Shown: positions 23,481-32,961, counted from the stretch's first letter. The stretch is DNA of 36,021 nt from Oscillospiraceae bacterium (GCA_020024215.1 JAHHUC010000015.1:1-36021); one strand, 5' to 3'. A program made the numbers and translations. Notes: generated by a model not told the origin, from the sequence alone.

Positions 23481-23513
23481 AGGCAAAATGCTTTACCTGC
23501 ATTTTGCCTTTTG
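23481..23513 (+). terminator. Intrinsic terminator of murA
   Basis: AGGCAAAATGC (23481-23491) and GCATTTTGCCT (23499-23509) form a perfect 11-base stem followed by a T-rich run, 13 bases past the murA stop codon. Confidence 0.8.
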
Positions 23514-23540
23514 CTTTAACAATAAAGAAAAGAGGTTATT

Positions 23541-24329
23541 ATGGCAAAGGTTTGCTCACTGTCAAGCTCAAGCAGCGGAAACTCCTTTTTTATAGAGGCG
23601 AGGGGACATTCCATTCTGATTGATGCCGGAATAAGCGCAAGAAGGCTGACGCAATCTCTCAAAGAGCTGGAAAGCGAAGAAAAATTGGCAGGAATTTTGA
23701 TAACCCATGAACACTCCGATCATGTGGCAGGTCTTACCAATTTTTTAAAGAAGAAAAACATACCCGTATATTCAACAAGAGATGTTTTGAACGAACTGGT
23801 TTCAAAGCAAATCGTCTCCCCCCTTTCATGCAATGAAATTGAGGCAGAGAAAAGCTTTTACATAGCTGACATGGAGATAACAGCCTTTAAAACGCCCCAT
23901 GACAGCATAGATTCGGTGGGCTACAAAATAAAAACCCCGGACAGTCATTCCTTTGCTGTGGCAACGGATATGGGGCATATTTCCCAATGCGTGCTTAAAG
24001 CCCTGAAGGGCTGTGAGACGGTGTTTTTAGAATCCAACTATGATCCCGAGCTTTTAAGGATGGGCTCCTATCCCTATTTTCTAAAAAAGAGAATAGCAGG
24101 CCCAAATGGGCATCTCTCCAATGAAGAAAGCGGAAAAATGGCGTCAAATCTTATAAACAGCGGAACTGTCAACATAATATTATCCCACCTTTCAAAACAC
24201 AACAACAATCCGTCTTTGGCGATGGCATCTGTTGAGGAGATACTTACACAGGCAGGTCTTTTCAGAAATTCGGATTACAGGCTGTTTGCCGCTGCCTATG
24301 ACACAATAGGCGGCTTAATAAGATTTTAG
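23541..24329 (+). CDS. walJ: WalJ (YycJ) family MBL-fold hydrolase
   Basis: The 262-residue product is a metallo-beta-lactamase fold protein. It opens with SLSSSSSGNSFFIE (the YycJ/WalJ start), followed by LIDAGIS, the metal motif THEHSDHVAGL near residue 55, and KTPHDSIDSVGY. Late ligands are in ATDMGHI and SHLSKHNNN. In Bacillus the gene belongs to the walRK operon and WalJ has been linked to DNA metabolism or the cell cycle, with exonuclease activity in some homologues. Here walRK are absent and the gene starts the walJ-rlmH-tex run; walJ with rlmH is an arrangement retained from the Bacillus locus. The ATG at 23541 has AAAGAGG upstream. Confidence 0.93.
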   Translation: MAKVCSLSSSSSGNSFFIEARGHSILIDAGISARRLTQSLKELESEEKLAGILITHEHSDHVAGLTNFLKKKNIPVYSTRDVLNELVSKQIVSPLSCNEIEAEKSFYIADMEITAFKTPHDSIDSVGYKIKTPDSHSFAVATDMGHISQCVLKALKGCETVFLESNYDPELLRMGSYPYFLKKRIAGPNGHLSNEESGKMASNLINSGTVNIILSHLSKHNNNPSLAMASVEEILTQAGLFRNSDYRLFAAAYDTIGGLIRF

Positions 24330-24339
24330 AGGTGTTCTC

Positions 24340-24819
24340 ATGCTGGAAATTGAAATCATAGCCTTGGGCAGACTTAAAGAAAGCTATCTTAAAGACGCAA
24401 TAGCGGAATATTCCAAAAGGCTCTCCTCTATGTGTTCATTTAAAATAACAGAATTGGAGCCAATAAGGCTTAAGGAAAATCCTTCCTCAAACGAGATAGC
24501 AAAAGCTTTGGACAAAGAGGGCGAGGAAATTTTAAAAAGGGCAAAAAATTCTGCAATGACAGCGCTCTGCATAGAGGGGAAGCAGCTTTCCTCCCAAGGG
24601 CTTTCAGAATTTATAAGCGAACAGAAGCAAAAGGGCATCAGCAGGCTGTGCTTTGTGATAGGCTCCTCCTGCGGCCTTTCTGAAAATGTCAAGGAAAGCG
24701 CTGTCTTAAAGCTTTCTTTTTCAAAAATGACCTTTCCCCACCAGCTTTTCAGGGTTATGCTGACAGAACAGATATATCGTGCCCTCTCCATAGAAGAGGG
24801 GCTTAAATACCATAAATAG
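24340..24819 (+). CDS. rlmH: 23S rRNA (pseudouridine1915-N3)-methyltransferase RlmH
   Basis: The 159-residue product has the SPOUT methyltransferase signature of RlmH. CFVIGSSCGLSENV (usually FVIGGSxGL) forms the SAM-binding knot, and LSFSKMTFPHQLFRVMLTEQIYRA and the terminal GLKYHK complete the active site. RlmH methylates the pseudouridine at 1915 in helix 69 of 23S rRNA in the assembled ribosome. It lies 10 bases after walJ and 10 before tex, so the three are co-transcribed. The ATG at 24340 has GAGGTG upstream. Confidence 0.96.
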   Translation: MLEIEIIALGRLKESYLKDAIAEYSKRLSSMCSFKITELEPIRLKENPSSNEIAKALDKEGEEILKRAKNSAMTALCIEGKQLSSQGLSEFISEQKQKGISRLCFVIGSSCGLSENVKESAVLKLSFSKMTFPHQLFRVMLTEQIYRALSIEEGLKYHK

Positions 24820-24829
24820 GAGTGTAAGC

Positions 24830-26986
24830 ATGGATATTGTAAAGCTTATTTCAAAGGAGCTTAAAATAAACGAAAATCAGGTGCAAAGTGCAGTGAGGCT
24901 TTTGGACGAGGGCAACACAGTGCCCTTTATCGCCCGTTACAGAAAAGAGGTCACCGGCTCTTTGGATGACAACCAGCTGAGGGAGCTTTCCTCAAGGCTT
25001 GAATATTTAAGGAATCTTGATAAAAGAAGAGGGGAAATACTTTCCTCCATAGAAGAACAGGGCGCACTTACAGAGGAATTAAATCTTGCGATTGAGCAGG
25101 CTGAAACACTCTCTGTGTTGGAGGATCTTTATCTGCCCTTTAAGAAAAAGAGAAAGACAAGAGCATCCATAGCCAAGGAGAAGGGACTTCTTCCGCTGGC
25201 TGAAAAAATATTCCTGCAGACAGGCTCTCTCACAGCAGAAAAGCTGGCAGAGGAATTTATAGATCCAACAAAGGATGTAAACAGCGCACAGGAGGCTGTT
25301 TTGGGCGCAAAGGACATAATAGCAGAAAACATATCTGACAATGCCGCCGTAAGAAGCGCTGTAAGAGATTATCTTTGGCAGTTTGCCACAATAGAAGCTT
25401 CAAAGGCAAAGGATGCCGAGGATGAAAAGGGAGTGTATGCAACCTATTACGAATTTTCAGAGAGCCTTAAAAAAATTCAAGGGTACAGGGTTCTGGCTTT
25501 GGACAGAGGAGAAAACGAAAAGATTTTAAAGGTTTCTGTGGGCTTTGACAAGGAAGAAATATTTTCAATCGCATCATCCCTTGTTGTCAAAAAGGGCTTT
25601 TCTCCCACAACAGATACAGTCAGAGAAGCCTTGGAGGACAGCCTCAGCCGCCTTATCATGCCCTCTATGGAAAGAGAGGTGCGCTCATCCCTTACAGAGG
25701 CTGCCTGCTCTGGAGCAATAAAGGTCTTTGGCTTAAACTTAAAGCCTCTTTTGATGCAGCCGCCCTGCAAGGGAAAAACAGCTCTGGGCTTTGACCCCGG
25801 TTACAGAACAGGCTGCAAGGTGGCAGTTGTGGATGAAACAGGAAAGGTTCTTGATACCTCTGTTGTCTATCCCACACTTCCAAAAAAGGATATTGAAGGC
25901 TCTAAAAAAATTCTCAAGGCTCTGATAACAAGGTACAATGTAGAAATAATAGCCATAGGCAACGGAACGGCTTCAAAGGAATCGGAGATATTTATAGCAG
26001 AGCTTATCAAGGAGATAGATTTCCCTGTTTCCTACATGGTGGTAAGCGAGGCCGGTGCCTCTGTCTATTCGGCTTCAAAGCTGGCAGCAGAGGAATTTCC
26101 CGAATATGACGTTTCTTTAAGAAGCGCCGTCTCCATAGCAAGAAGACTTCAGGACCCCCTTGCAGAGCTGGTCAAAATAGATCCCAAGGCGATAGGTGTG
26201 GGACAATATCAGCACGATATGCCCAAAAAGGAGCTGGATGAAACATTAAAGGGTGTGGTTGAGGACTGTGTTAACTCTGTGGGAGTTGATGCAAACACAG
26301 CCTCCTTCTCCCTCCTTTCCTATGTTGCCGGAATAGGCCCCTCATTGGCTAAATCCATAGTTTCATACAGGGAGGAAAACGGAAAATTCAACGAGAGAAA
26401 GGAGCTTTTGAAGGTTCCAAAGCTGGGCAAAAGGGCGTTTACACAGTGCGCCGGCTTTTTAAGAATAATCGGCGGAGAAAATCCCTTAGACAGCACATCT
26501 GTCCACCCTGAAAGCTATAAGGCGGCAAGGGAGCTTATGAAGCTTTGCAAAATTTCATACGAGGATCTTGGCAGAATTTCCCAAGACGATTTAAAAAACC
26601 GGATAAAGCTTTTGGGCGAGCAAATGGTATTGGAAAAGCTTCAGATAGGCAGCCCCACCTTAAATGACATCATATCCGAGCTTTCAAAGCCGGGAAGAGA
26701 TATAAGAGACGAGCTGCCCCCTCCCCTTTTACGCTCTGACCTTTTAAGCCTTTCTGACCTAAAAAGCGGCATGGAGCTTACAGGAACCGTGAGAAATGTG
26801 GTGGACTTCGGTGCCTTTGTGGATATAGGTGTACATGAGGACGGACTTGTCCACATCTCACATTTGTGCGACAGATTTATAAAGCACCCCTCCCAGGTGG
26901 TTAAAGTTGGTGATATTGTCAAAGTAAAAGTGCTGGAAATTGACGAAAAGAGACACAGAATAGCTTTGACAATGAAGGGCTTTTAG
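24830..26986 (+). CDS. tex: Tex-family RNA-binding protein
   Basis: The 718-residue product has the full Tex layout. The N-terminal helical region includes VPFIARYRKEVTGSLDDNQLREL. An RNase H-like YqgF domain near 318-420 has ALGFDPGYRTGCKVAVVDE. A helix-hairpin-helix region near 490-560 has SYVAGIGPSLAKSIV and LLKVPKLGKRAFTQCAGFLRI. An S1 domain at about 645-715 ends GLVHISHL...KVKVLEIDEKRHRIALTMK. Tex binds nucleic acids and is linked to transcription and transcript fidelity. Length is normal. It follows rlmH with a 10-base gap, ATG at 24830 behind AGGAG. glyA begins 39 bases later without an obvious terminator between them. Confidence 0.95.
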   Translation: MDIVKLISKELKINENQVQSAVRLLDEGNTVPFIARYRKEVTGSLDDNQLRELSSRLEYLRNLDKRRGEILSSIEEQGALTEELNLAIEQAETLSVLEDLYLPFKKKRKTRASIAKEKGLLPLAEKIFLQTGSLTAEKLAEEFIDPTKDVNSAQEAVLGAKDIIAENISDNAAVRSAVRDYLWQFATIEASKAKDAEDEKGVYATYYEFSESLKKIQGYRVLALDRGENEKILKVSVGFDKEEIFSIASSLVVKKGFSPTTDTVREALEDSLSRLIMPSMEREVRSSLTEAACSGAIKVFGLNLKPLLMQPPCKGKTALGFDPGYRTGCKVAVVDETGKVLDTSVVYPTLPKKDIEGSKKILKALITRYNVEIIAIGNGTASKESEIFIAELIKEIDFPVSYMVVSEAGASVYSASKLAAEEFPEYDVSLRSAVSIARRLQDPLAELVKIDPKAIGVGQYQHDMPKKELDETLKGVVEDCVNSVGVDANTASFSLLSYVAGIGPSLAKSIVSYREENGKFNERKELLKVPKLGKRAFTQCAGFLRIIGGENPLDSTSVHPESYKAARELMKLCKISYEDLGRISQDDLKNRIKLLGEQMVLEKLQIGSPTLNDIISELSKPGRDIRDELPPPLLRSDLLSLSDLKSGMELTGTVRNVVDFGAFVDIGVHEDGLVHISHLCDRFIKHPSQVVKVGDIVKVKVLEIDEKRHRIALTMKGF

Positions 26987-27025
26987 TATAAAATAAAAGA
27001 AAAAAGCTTAGAGGAGAGATTGTCG

Positions 27026-28276
27026 ATGTATAATGATATGTTGGATACCATAGGTCTTGTAAGCAAATATGACCCCGAGGTTGCAGATGCAATGAATCTG
27101 GAATTGAAGCGTCAGAAAAATAACATTGAGCTGATAGCCAGTGAAAATATCGTCTCCCCGGCGGTTATGGCTGCCATGGGCTCTGTTCTCACCAACAAAT
27201 ATGCCGAGGGCTATCCTTCAAAGCGTTACTACGGCGGCTGCCAGTGCGTTGATATTCTTGAAAACATCGCAAGGGACAGAGCCTGCAAGCTGTTTGGCGC
27301 AGACCATGCCAATGTTCAGCCCCATTCCGGTGCATCTGCCAACTTTGCGGTTTACTTTGCACTTTTAAAGCCCGGCGACACTGTTTTGGGAATGAACCTT
27401 GATATGGGAGGACATCTCACACACGGCTCACCTGTAAACTTCTCCGGAAGGGACTACAACGTCATCCCCTATGGTGTCAACGATGATGGATACATTGACT
27501 ATGACAAGGTAAGGGCACTTGCAAAGGAGCATAAGCCAAAGATGATTATTGCAGGAGCCTCCGCCTATCCAAGAGAAATAAAGTTTGATATATTCAGGGA
27601 CATCTGCGACGAGGTGGGAGCTTATCTCGTAGTCGATATGGCTCACATAGCAGGACTTGTGGCATCAGGACTTCACATGAATCCTGTCCCCTATGCAGAT
27701 GTTGTCACATCCACCACACACAAAACCCTAAGAGGTCCAAGAGGCGGACTTATCCTCTGCAAGGAGGAATTGGCAAAGACCATCGACAAGGCAATCTTCC
27801 CCGGAACACAGGGCGGCCCGTTAGAGCACATCATCGCAGCTAAGGCCGTTTGCTTTGGCGAGGCATTGAAGCCGGAATTTAAGGAATATATGAAAAAGGT
27901 TGCAGAAAATGCCCAACATCTTGCCGAGGGCTTCAGGGAAGTGGGCGTAAACATGGTTTCCGGCGGAACAGACAATCACCTCATCCTCCTGGATTTAAGA
28001 AGCCTTAATGTCACAGGAAAGCTTTTGCAGAACAATCTGGATTTAGTCAACATCACAGCCAACAAGAACACAATCCCCAACGAGCCTCTTTCTCCCTTCA
28101 TCACAAGCGGATTGAGAGTGGGAACCCCCGCTGTTACAACAAGGGGCTTCGGCAAGGCTGAAATGAAGCTTATAGCAGCGTGGATCCGTGACATAGCTGT
28201 GGATTTTGACAAGAACAGCGAAAGAGTAAAGTCAGAGGTAAGCGAGCTTTGCAGAAAGTTCCCCCTCTATGAATAA
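27026..28276 (+). CDS. glyA: Serine hydroxymethyltransferase GlyA
   Basis: The 416-residue product interconverts serine and glycine with tetrahydrofolate, supplying one-carbon units. It has ELIASENIVSPAVMAAMGS, NKYAEGYPSKRYYGG, QPHSGASANFAVYFA and the PLP lysine in TSTTHKTLRGPRGG (about residue 233), all in family order. The ATG at 27026 has GAGGAGA eight bases upstream; a TTG at 27020 is in frame but would overlap spacing. The gene probably continues the walJ-rlmH-tex transcript, or has its own promoter in the 39-base gap, where I see none. A terminator follows. Confidence 0.97.
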   Translation: MYNDMLDTIGLVSKYDPEVADAMNLELKRQKNNIELIASENIVSPAVMAAMGSVLTNKYAEGYPSKRYYGGCQCVDILENIARDRACKLFGADHANVQPHSGASANFAVYFALLKPGDTVLGMNLDMGGHLTHGSPVNFSGRDYNVIPYGVNDDGYIDYDKVRALAKEHKPKMIIAGASAYPREIKFDIFRDICDEVGAYLVVDMAHIAGLVASGLHMNPVPYADVVTSTTHKTLRGPRGGLILCKEELAKTIDKAIFPGTQGGPLEHIIAAKAVCFGEALKPEFKEYMKKVAENAQHLAEGFREVGVNMVSGGTDNHLILLDLRSLNVTGKLLQNNLDLVNITANKNTIPNEPLSPFITSGLRVGTPAVTTRGFGKAEMKLIAAWIRDIAVDFDKNSERVKSEVSELCRKFPLYE

Positions 28277-28305
28277 TTGAAATTACGAAATTATAATGTT
28301 AGCTG

Positions 28306-28336
28306 AAGCGGAGATGTTTTCTCCGCTTTGCTTTTC
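28306..28336 (+). terminator. Intrinsic terminator of glyA
   Basis: AAGCGGAG (28306-28313) and CTCCGCTT (28321-28328) pair perfectly around a seven-base loop, followed by TGCTTTTC. It ends just before the rarA ribosome binding site. Confidence 0.65.
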
Positions 28337-28354
28337 TGAAAAGGAAGTGTTAAA

Positions 28355-29602
28355 TTGTCCTCTCCCCTTGCAGATGCCCTGCGCCCTGACAAGCTGTCCG
28401 ATGTGGTAGGTCAGCATCACCTTATTGATGAGGGTGCGCCGTTAAGGCGGATTATCGAAGGCGGCAATATACCCAATTTGATTTTTTACGGCCCCTCAGG
28501 CGTGGGCAAAACCACAATAGCAAAAATAATCGCTTCAAAAACAGGCAGGCTTTTGAGAAAGCTTAACGGAACAACCTGCTCCACAGCTGATTTAAGAGAG
28601 ATTTTCTCGGAGACGGACACCCTTTCAGGAAGAAACGGCATCCTTCTTTATTTGGACGAAATTCAATATCTCAACAAAAAGCAGCAGCAGACACTTTTGC
28701 AGTATATAGAGGACGGGAGCATAACTCTTATAGCCTCAACCACCGAAAACCCCTATTTTTACATTTACTCTGCCATATTGTCAAGATGCACCGTGTTTGA
28801 ATTCAAGCCCCTTGACACATCAGATGTATTAAAGGCTGTAAACAGGGCATTCATAAAGGCAAAGGAAATATATAAAAAAGACTTTTCAATAGATGAAGGC
28901 GTTTCTCTTCTCATATCTCAAAGATGTGCAGGAGATGTAAGAAGGGCCTTGAACATGGTGGAGGTGCTGACGCTTTCAGCAGATGAGCATCTGACCTTGA
29001 AGCTTGCTCAAAGCGTGGCTGTTTCTGCCCCTGTGCGCTATGACAAGGATGCAGACGAGCATTATGACATTCTTTCTGCCTTCCAGAAATCAATGAGAGG
29101 CTCTGACGAAAATGCTGCCCTTTTCTATCTTGCCAGGCTTTTGGAGGCAGGGGATCTCATCTCTGCCTGCAGAAGGCTTATGGTGACAGCCTGTGAGGAT
29201 GTGGGGCTTGCCTATCCCTCTATAATACCAATTGTAAAGTCCGCCTGTGACATGGCGCTGCAGCTCGGGCTTCCCGAGGCAAGAATCCCTCTTGCCGATG
29301 CTGTAATACTGATCTGCACAAGCCCAAAATCCAATTCCGGCATAGAGGCCATTGATTCTGCCATTGCCGACATACGCGCAGGAAGAGGGCAGAGCATACC
29401 GTCTCACCTTATGGACGGACACTATGAGGGAGCAAAAAAACTGGGCCATTCCATCGGCTATCTTTACCCCCACGCATACAACGGATGGATAGAGCAGCAA
29501 TATCTTCCCGATGACATAAAGGACAGGGTCTACTACCAATTCAAAAACAACAAAATGGAGCAAGCTGCGCTCAGCTACCGAAGACTTCAAAGGGGGAAAT
29601 AA
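28355..29602 (+). CDS. rarA: Replication-associated recombination protein RarA (MgsA) AAA+ ATPase
   Basis: The 415-residue product has an AAA+ domain: RPDKLSDVVGQHHLI at the start, Walker A GPSGVGKTT near residue 46, Walker B LLYLDEIQ near 95, sensor-like ASTTENPYF and an Arg finger region SAILSRC. The C-terminal half contains VTACEDVGLAYP and the tail FNNKM/EQAALSYRR type seen in RarA. RarA acts at stalled replication forks. Start: TTG at 28355, seven bases after AAGGAAG; no ATG fits better. It begins soon after the glyA terminator, so readthrough may feed it. Confidence 0.93.
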   Translation: MSSPLADALRPDKLSDVVGQHHLIDEGAPLRRIIEGGNIPNLIFYGPSGVGKTTIAKIIASKTGRLLRKLNGTTCSTADLREIFSETDTLSGRNGILLYLDEIQYLNKKQQQTLLQYIEDGSITLIASTTENPYFYIYSAILSRCTVFEFKPLDTSDVLKAVNRAFIKAKEIYKKDFSIDEGVSLLISQRCAGDVRRALNMVEVLTLSADEHLTLKLAQSVAVSAPVRYDKDADEHYDILSAFQKSMRGSDENAALFYLARLLEAGDLISACRRLMVTACEDVGLAYPSIIPIVKSACDMALQLGLPEARIPLADAVILICTSPKSNSGIEAIDSAIADIRAGRGQSIPSHLMDGHYEGAKKLGHSIGYLYPHAYNGWIEQQYLPDDIKDRVYYQFKNNKMEQAALSYRRLQRGK

Positions 29603-29637
29603 AGGCCTTCAGGCACCCTGTGATAGGTTATTATTTA

Positions 29638-29666
29638 TTGACTTTTTACAAAATTTCTAATATAAT
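29638..29666 (+). promoter_or_regulatory. Sigma-A promoter of secDF
   Basis: TTGACT (29638-29643) and TATAAT (29661-29666), 17 bases apart. The start would be near 29673, giving a leader of about 60 bases before secD. Confidence 0.8.
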
Positions 29667-29733
29667 ATTGCTTATTGATTTTTATTCTTAAAATGAGAGT
29701 TAAAAGTTATCAAAAAATTGGAGGCTTTAAGAA

Positions 29734-31179
29734 GTGAAGAAAGTTTCAAAATCAGTATTCTTCATTATCGCCGTTCTTATAGCGGTAATGGGATACTTTA
29801 CCGTTGTGGGGCTTGACACCCGATTCGGTGATGTGACCACACGGACAATCAAAGGAGTAAAGGATATCCGATGGGGTATTGATGTAAGAGGCGGTGTGGA
29901 TGTCACCTTTTCCCCTCCTGAGGGAATTGATGCCACAGATGAGGAGATGAGCGCCGCCGAATCGGTCATCGGAGTAAGACTGGTTGCTCAGAACATCACA
30001 GACTATGAGCTTTATACAGATTATCAGAATGACCGCATAATTGTAAGATTCCCCTGGAAGGCAGACGAAAAGGACTTTAATCCCGAAGAGGCTATAAGAG
30101 AATTGGGAGAGACAGCCCACCTGACCTTCAGAGAGATGGCACAGCAGGATCCTGCCACAGGCGCACCCTTTGGGGTTACATCCGAAAATATAGTTATAGA
30201 GGGCTCTGACATAGAAAATGCCAGCGCAAACTTCTATCGTGACGATTCCACCGGAATGAGCCACCACATTGTTTCTTTAAAGCTTACATCTGACGGTGCA
30301 AAGAAATTTGCAGATGCAACAACCAAGCTCTCTGCAAGCCAGAGCCCCATCTCCATTTGGATGGACGAGCACATGATATCAGCCCCCATAGTAAACGATC
30401 CCATCACCAACGGCGAGGCAATGATAACAGGAGGCTCAAAGCAGAATTCTGACGGCACGGTGGGCTTTACCCGTCAGGAGGCGATGGATCTTGCCAACAA
30501 GATAAATTCCGGCGCGCTGCCCTTTAAGCTTGTCACAGAAAATTACAACACCATTTCCCCAACCTTAGGCTCCGGAGCCAAGGATGCTATGGTTCTGGCA
30601 GGTGCCATTGCCTTTGCAGTCATTGCAATGATTATGATAGTTATGTACCGCCTGCCCGGATTTGTAGCGGTTATAGCTCTTTTGGGACAGCTTATCATAA
30701 TGATTGCCTCCCTCACAGGCTTCTTCAGCGTATTCCCCTCCTTCACACTCACTCTCCCCGGTATTGCGGGCATTATTCTGGCAATAGGCTTTGGTGTTGA
30801 CGCCAACATCATAACCGCCGAAAGAATCAAGGAAGAGCTTTATAACGGCAGATCTGTCGGCTCGGCAATAAATGCAGGCTTTTCAAGAGCCTTCTCAGCT
30901 ATTTTGGATTCCAATGTGACGGTCATCATTGTCGCCATCATTCTCATGGGCTCCTTCGGACCTCCCGAAAGTATTTTTGCAAAGCTTCTCTCCCCTGTTT
31001 TCTTTATGTTCGGCCCCTCTGCCGCAGGTGCTATCTACTCCTTCGGCTACACACTTTTGGTAGGCGTTATCCTGAACCTTCTTATGGGCGTATTTGCCTC
31101 TCGCTTGATGCTCACATCCCTCTGCAGATTTTCCTGCTTTAAGAATCCTAAACTCTATGGAGGTAAGAGCAATGACTAA
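29734..31179 (+). CDS. secD: Protein translocase subunit SecD
   Basis: The 481-residue product has one N-terminal helix (SVFFIIAVLIAVMGYF), the DIRWGIDVRGGVDVTF motif typical of SecD, a large extracellular domain, and then five helices. The last bundle contains the signature IGFGVDANIITAERIKEEL. SecD with SecF uses the proton or sodium gradient to help complete protein translocation by SecYEG. The start is a GTG at 29734, nine bases after GGAGG. It overlaps secF by eight bases. Length is typical for a separate SecD; SecDF fusions occur in Bacilli, but here they are two genes. Confidence 0.95.
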   Translation: MKKVSKSVFFIIAVLIAVMGYFTVVGLDTRFGDVTTRTIKGVKDIRWGIDVRGGVDVTFSPPEGIDATDEEMSAAESVIGVRLVAQNITDYELYTDYQNDRIIVRFPWKADEKDFNPEEAIRELGETAHLTFREMAQQDPATGAPFGVTSENIVIEGSDIENASANFYRDDSTGMSHHIVSLKLTSDGAKKFADATTKLSASQSPISIWMDEHMISAPIVNDPITNGEAMITGGSKQNSDGTVGFTRQEAMDLANKINSGALPFKLVTENYNTISPTLGSGAKDAMVLAGAIAFAVIAMIMIVMYRLPGFVAVIALLGQLIIMIASLTGFFSVFPSFTLTLPGIAGIILAIGFGVDANIITAERIKEELYNGRSVGSAINAGFSRAFSAILDSNVTVIIVAIILMGSFGPPESIFAKLLSPVFFMFGPSAAGAIYSFGYTLLVGVILNLLMGVFASRLMLTSLCRFSCFKNPKLYGGKSND

Positions 31180-32095
31180 GATGAATTTTGATTTTTGCGC
31201 CAAGCGCAAGCTGTTCTTTTCTATTGCAATAGTTCTTGTGGCAATAGCTGTAATCGGCTCCTTTGTATTGGGTCTTAAGCTTGACATCCAATTCAAGGGC
31301 GGTGCGCTTATCACATATGCATATGAGGGAAATATTGACAAAAAGGATTTTGTTTCCTCCATTGAGGAGGTTTTGGGAAACAAGGTAAATATTCAGGAAT
31401 CCTCCGATGTTTCCACAGGTCAGAAAAGCTTTGTCATCTCCTCACCCTCATCTAAGGGCTTCAATGCCGAAAAGCAGAACACTCTGGCTCAGACACTGGC
31501 AGAAAAATATAAGGACAACAAGCTGGAAACACGCTCCATCAATGTGGTAAATCCGACCATAGGCAGCGAATTTCTTTCAAAAAGTATGCTTTCTCTCTTC
31601 TTTGCAGCAGTTCTTATGGTTATTTATATCAGCATAAGGTTTAAGAAAATTAGCGGCTGGTCAGCCGGAATAACAGCGGTTGTGGCTCTTGTTGAGGACC
31701 TTTTTGCTGTATTTGCAGCCTTTGTGATTTTTGGATTCTCCATAGATTCCAACTTTATCGCCGTCTGCCTTACCATTTTGGGATATTCTCTTAATGACAC
31801 CATTGTTATATACGACAGAATCCGTGAGAACAAGAGGATATACGGCACATCAAAATCTTTGGAGGAATTGGTAAACTTAAGCCTTAACCAATCCTTCAAA
31901 AGATCTATGATGACAACCATCACCACAGTTTCGGCCATGATAGTTGTATCAGTTGTAGCCTATATATACAACGTGACATCCATCATGTCCTTCTCCATTC
32001 CCATTACGCTGGGAATGATTTCCGGTTCATTCTCCTCCATGTGCATTGCTCCCAACCTTTGGGTACTTTGGCAGAATAAGAGAAAAGCAGCTTAA
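31172..32095 (+). CDS. secF: Protein translocase subunit SecF
   Basis: The 307-residue product has an N-terminal helix, then GLKLDIQFKGGALITY (the D/F-GG motif of SecF), an extracellular domain and five helices including LGYSLNDTIVIYDRIRENK, the SecF signature. It works as the partner of SecD. The frame opens at an ATG at 31157, but the ATG at 31172 stands behind GGAGGTAAGAGCA and begins MTKMNFDF, so it is preferred. It overlaps the secD stop by eight bases, which implies coupled translation. A terminator follows. Confidence 0.95.
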   Translation: MTKMNFDFCAKRKLFFSIAIVLVAIAVIGSFVLGLKLDIQFKGGALITYAYEGNIDKKDFVSSIEEVLGNKVNIQESSDVSTGQKSFVISSPSSKGFNAEKQNTLAQTLAEKYKDNKLETRSINVVNPTIGSEFLSKSMLSLFFAAVLMVIYISIRFKKISGWSAGITAVVALVEDLFAVFAAFVIFGFSIDSNFIAVCLTILGYSLNDTIVIYDRIRENKRIYGTSKSLEELVNLSLNQSFKRSMMTTITTVSAMIVVSVVAYIYNVTSIMSFSIPITLGMISGSFSSMCIAPNLWVLWQNKRKAA

Positions 32096-32105
32096 AGCTA
32101 AACCC

Positions 32106-32138
32106 AAGGGACGCAAACAATCATTGCGTCCCTTTTTG
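32106..32138 (+). terminator. Intrinsic terminator of secDF
   Basis: AAGGGACGCAA (32106-32116) and TTGCGTCCCTT (32124-32134) form a perfect 11-base stem with a seven-base loop, followed by T run, ten bases past the secF stop. Confidence 0.85.
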
Positions 32139-32155
32139 AATAAGGAGGCTGATTT

Positions 32156-32947
32156 ATGAATACAGGCATTTCCACAGCATGCTTTTTTCCCATGCTTACA
32201 GAAAAGGCGTTGGAGGAGCTTTTGAAAAAGGGAACCAAAACATTGGAAATTTTCTTCAATTCCCCCTGCGAGAGCAACAAGGAATTCATGCTTTCCCTAA
32301 TGCCTATGATAAATCATTACAAGGCCAGAATAGTCTCTTTGCACCCTTGCACCTCCGCCTTTGAAACACTCAGCTTCTTCGGAAAATATGAAAGAAGATT
32401 TTACGATTCCATAGAAAGCTATAAAAGGCTTTTTGAGGTATGCAATCTTTTGGATTCGGACATTTTGGTTTTTCATGGTGCCAAAAAAAAATTTCACATT
32501 GAAGAGGAGCTGTATTTTGAAAGATTTCAGAAGCTTTGTCAGGAGGGAAAAAAGGCGGGTGTAAACATATGTCAGGAAAATGTAGAGGGGTTTTCCTGCG
32601 GGGATGCCGATTTTATGAGCAGGCTTTTAAAGCAGCTGCCTGACACAAAAACCGTATTTGATGTAAAGCAATGTGTAAGAAATAATCTTGATCCCTTTTA
32701 TATGCTTGATGTGATGGGAAAATCTGTTTACCATGTCCATTTAAGCGACCATGACAAGCAGAATGTATGTATGCTTCCGGGGCGCGGAAGTTTTGATTTT
32801 AAAAAATTTTTTCTCAGACTTAAATCGCTTGAATTTGACAAAAATGTTATAATAGAGTTATACAGCAATAACTTTGATTCCGGCGATGAGCTTATAGCTG
32901 CCAAAGGGTATATAAATCAGATAATAAGGGATGTACAAAAAAATTAA
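32156..32947 (+). CDS. Sugar phosphate isomerase/epimerase-like TIM-barrel protein
   Basis: The 263-residue product matches the xylose isomerase-like TIM barrel superfamily: FFNSPCESNKEF, a strand ILVFHGAKKKF, NICQENVEGFSCGDADFMSRL, TVFDVKQC, VYHVHLSDHD and NVIIELY. The likely metal ligands are Glu in QENVEG, Asp in FDVKQC, His/Asp in HLSDHD and Glu in IIELY. The substrate is unknown; the superfamily also includes endonuclease IV relatives, but the sequence fits the isomerase side better. The ATG at 32156 has GGAGG upstream. It is 14 bases from nrdR, so the two share a transcript. Confidence 0.85.
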   Translation: MNTGISTACFFPMLTEKALEELLKKGTKTLEIFFNSPCESNKEFMLSLMPMINHYKARIVSLHPCTSAFETLSFFGKYERRFYDSIESYKRLFEVCNLLDSDILVFHGAKKKFHIEEELYFERFQKLCQEGKKAGVNICQENVEGFSCGDADFMSRLLKQLPDTKTVFDVKQCVRNNLDPFYMLDVMGKSVYHVHLSDHDKQNVCMLPGRGSFDFKKFFLRLKSLEFDKNVIIELYSNNFDSGDELIAAKGYINQIIRDVQKN

Positions 32948-32961
32948 AAGGAGGCAGATTT

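Noticed and set aside
29090..29590. A 166-residue minus-strand frame inside rarA
   Set aside because: Entirely antisense to a clear AAA+ ATPase gene, no ribosome binding site, no recognisable domain.
31157..31171. Earlier ATG for SecF
   Set aside because: It would place the start inside the ribosome binding site GGAGGTAAG that serves the ATG at 31172.
30895..31383. A 162-residue minus-strand frame across the secD-secF junction
   Set aside because: Shadow of two overlapping, well-supported genes.
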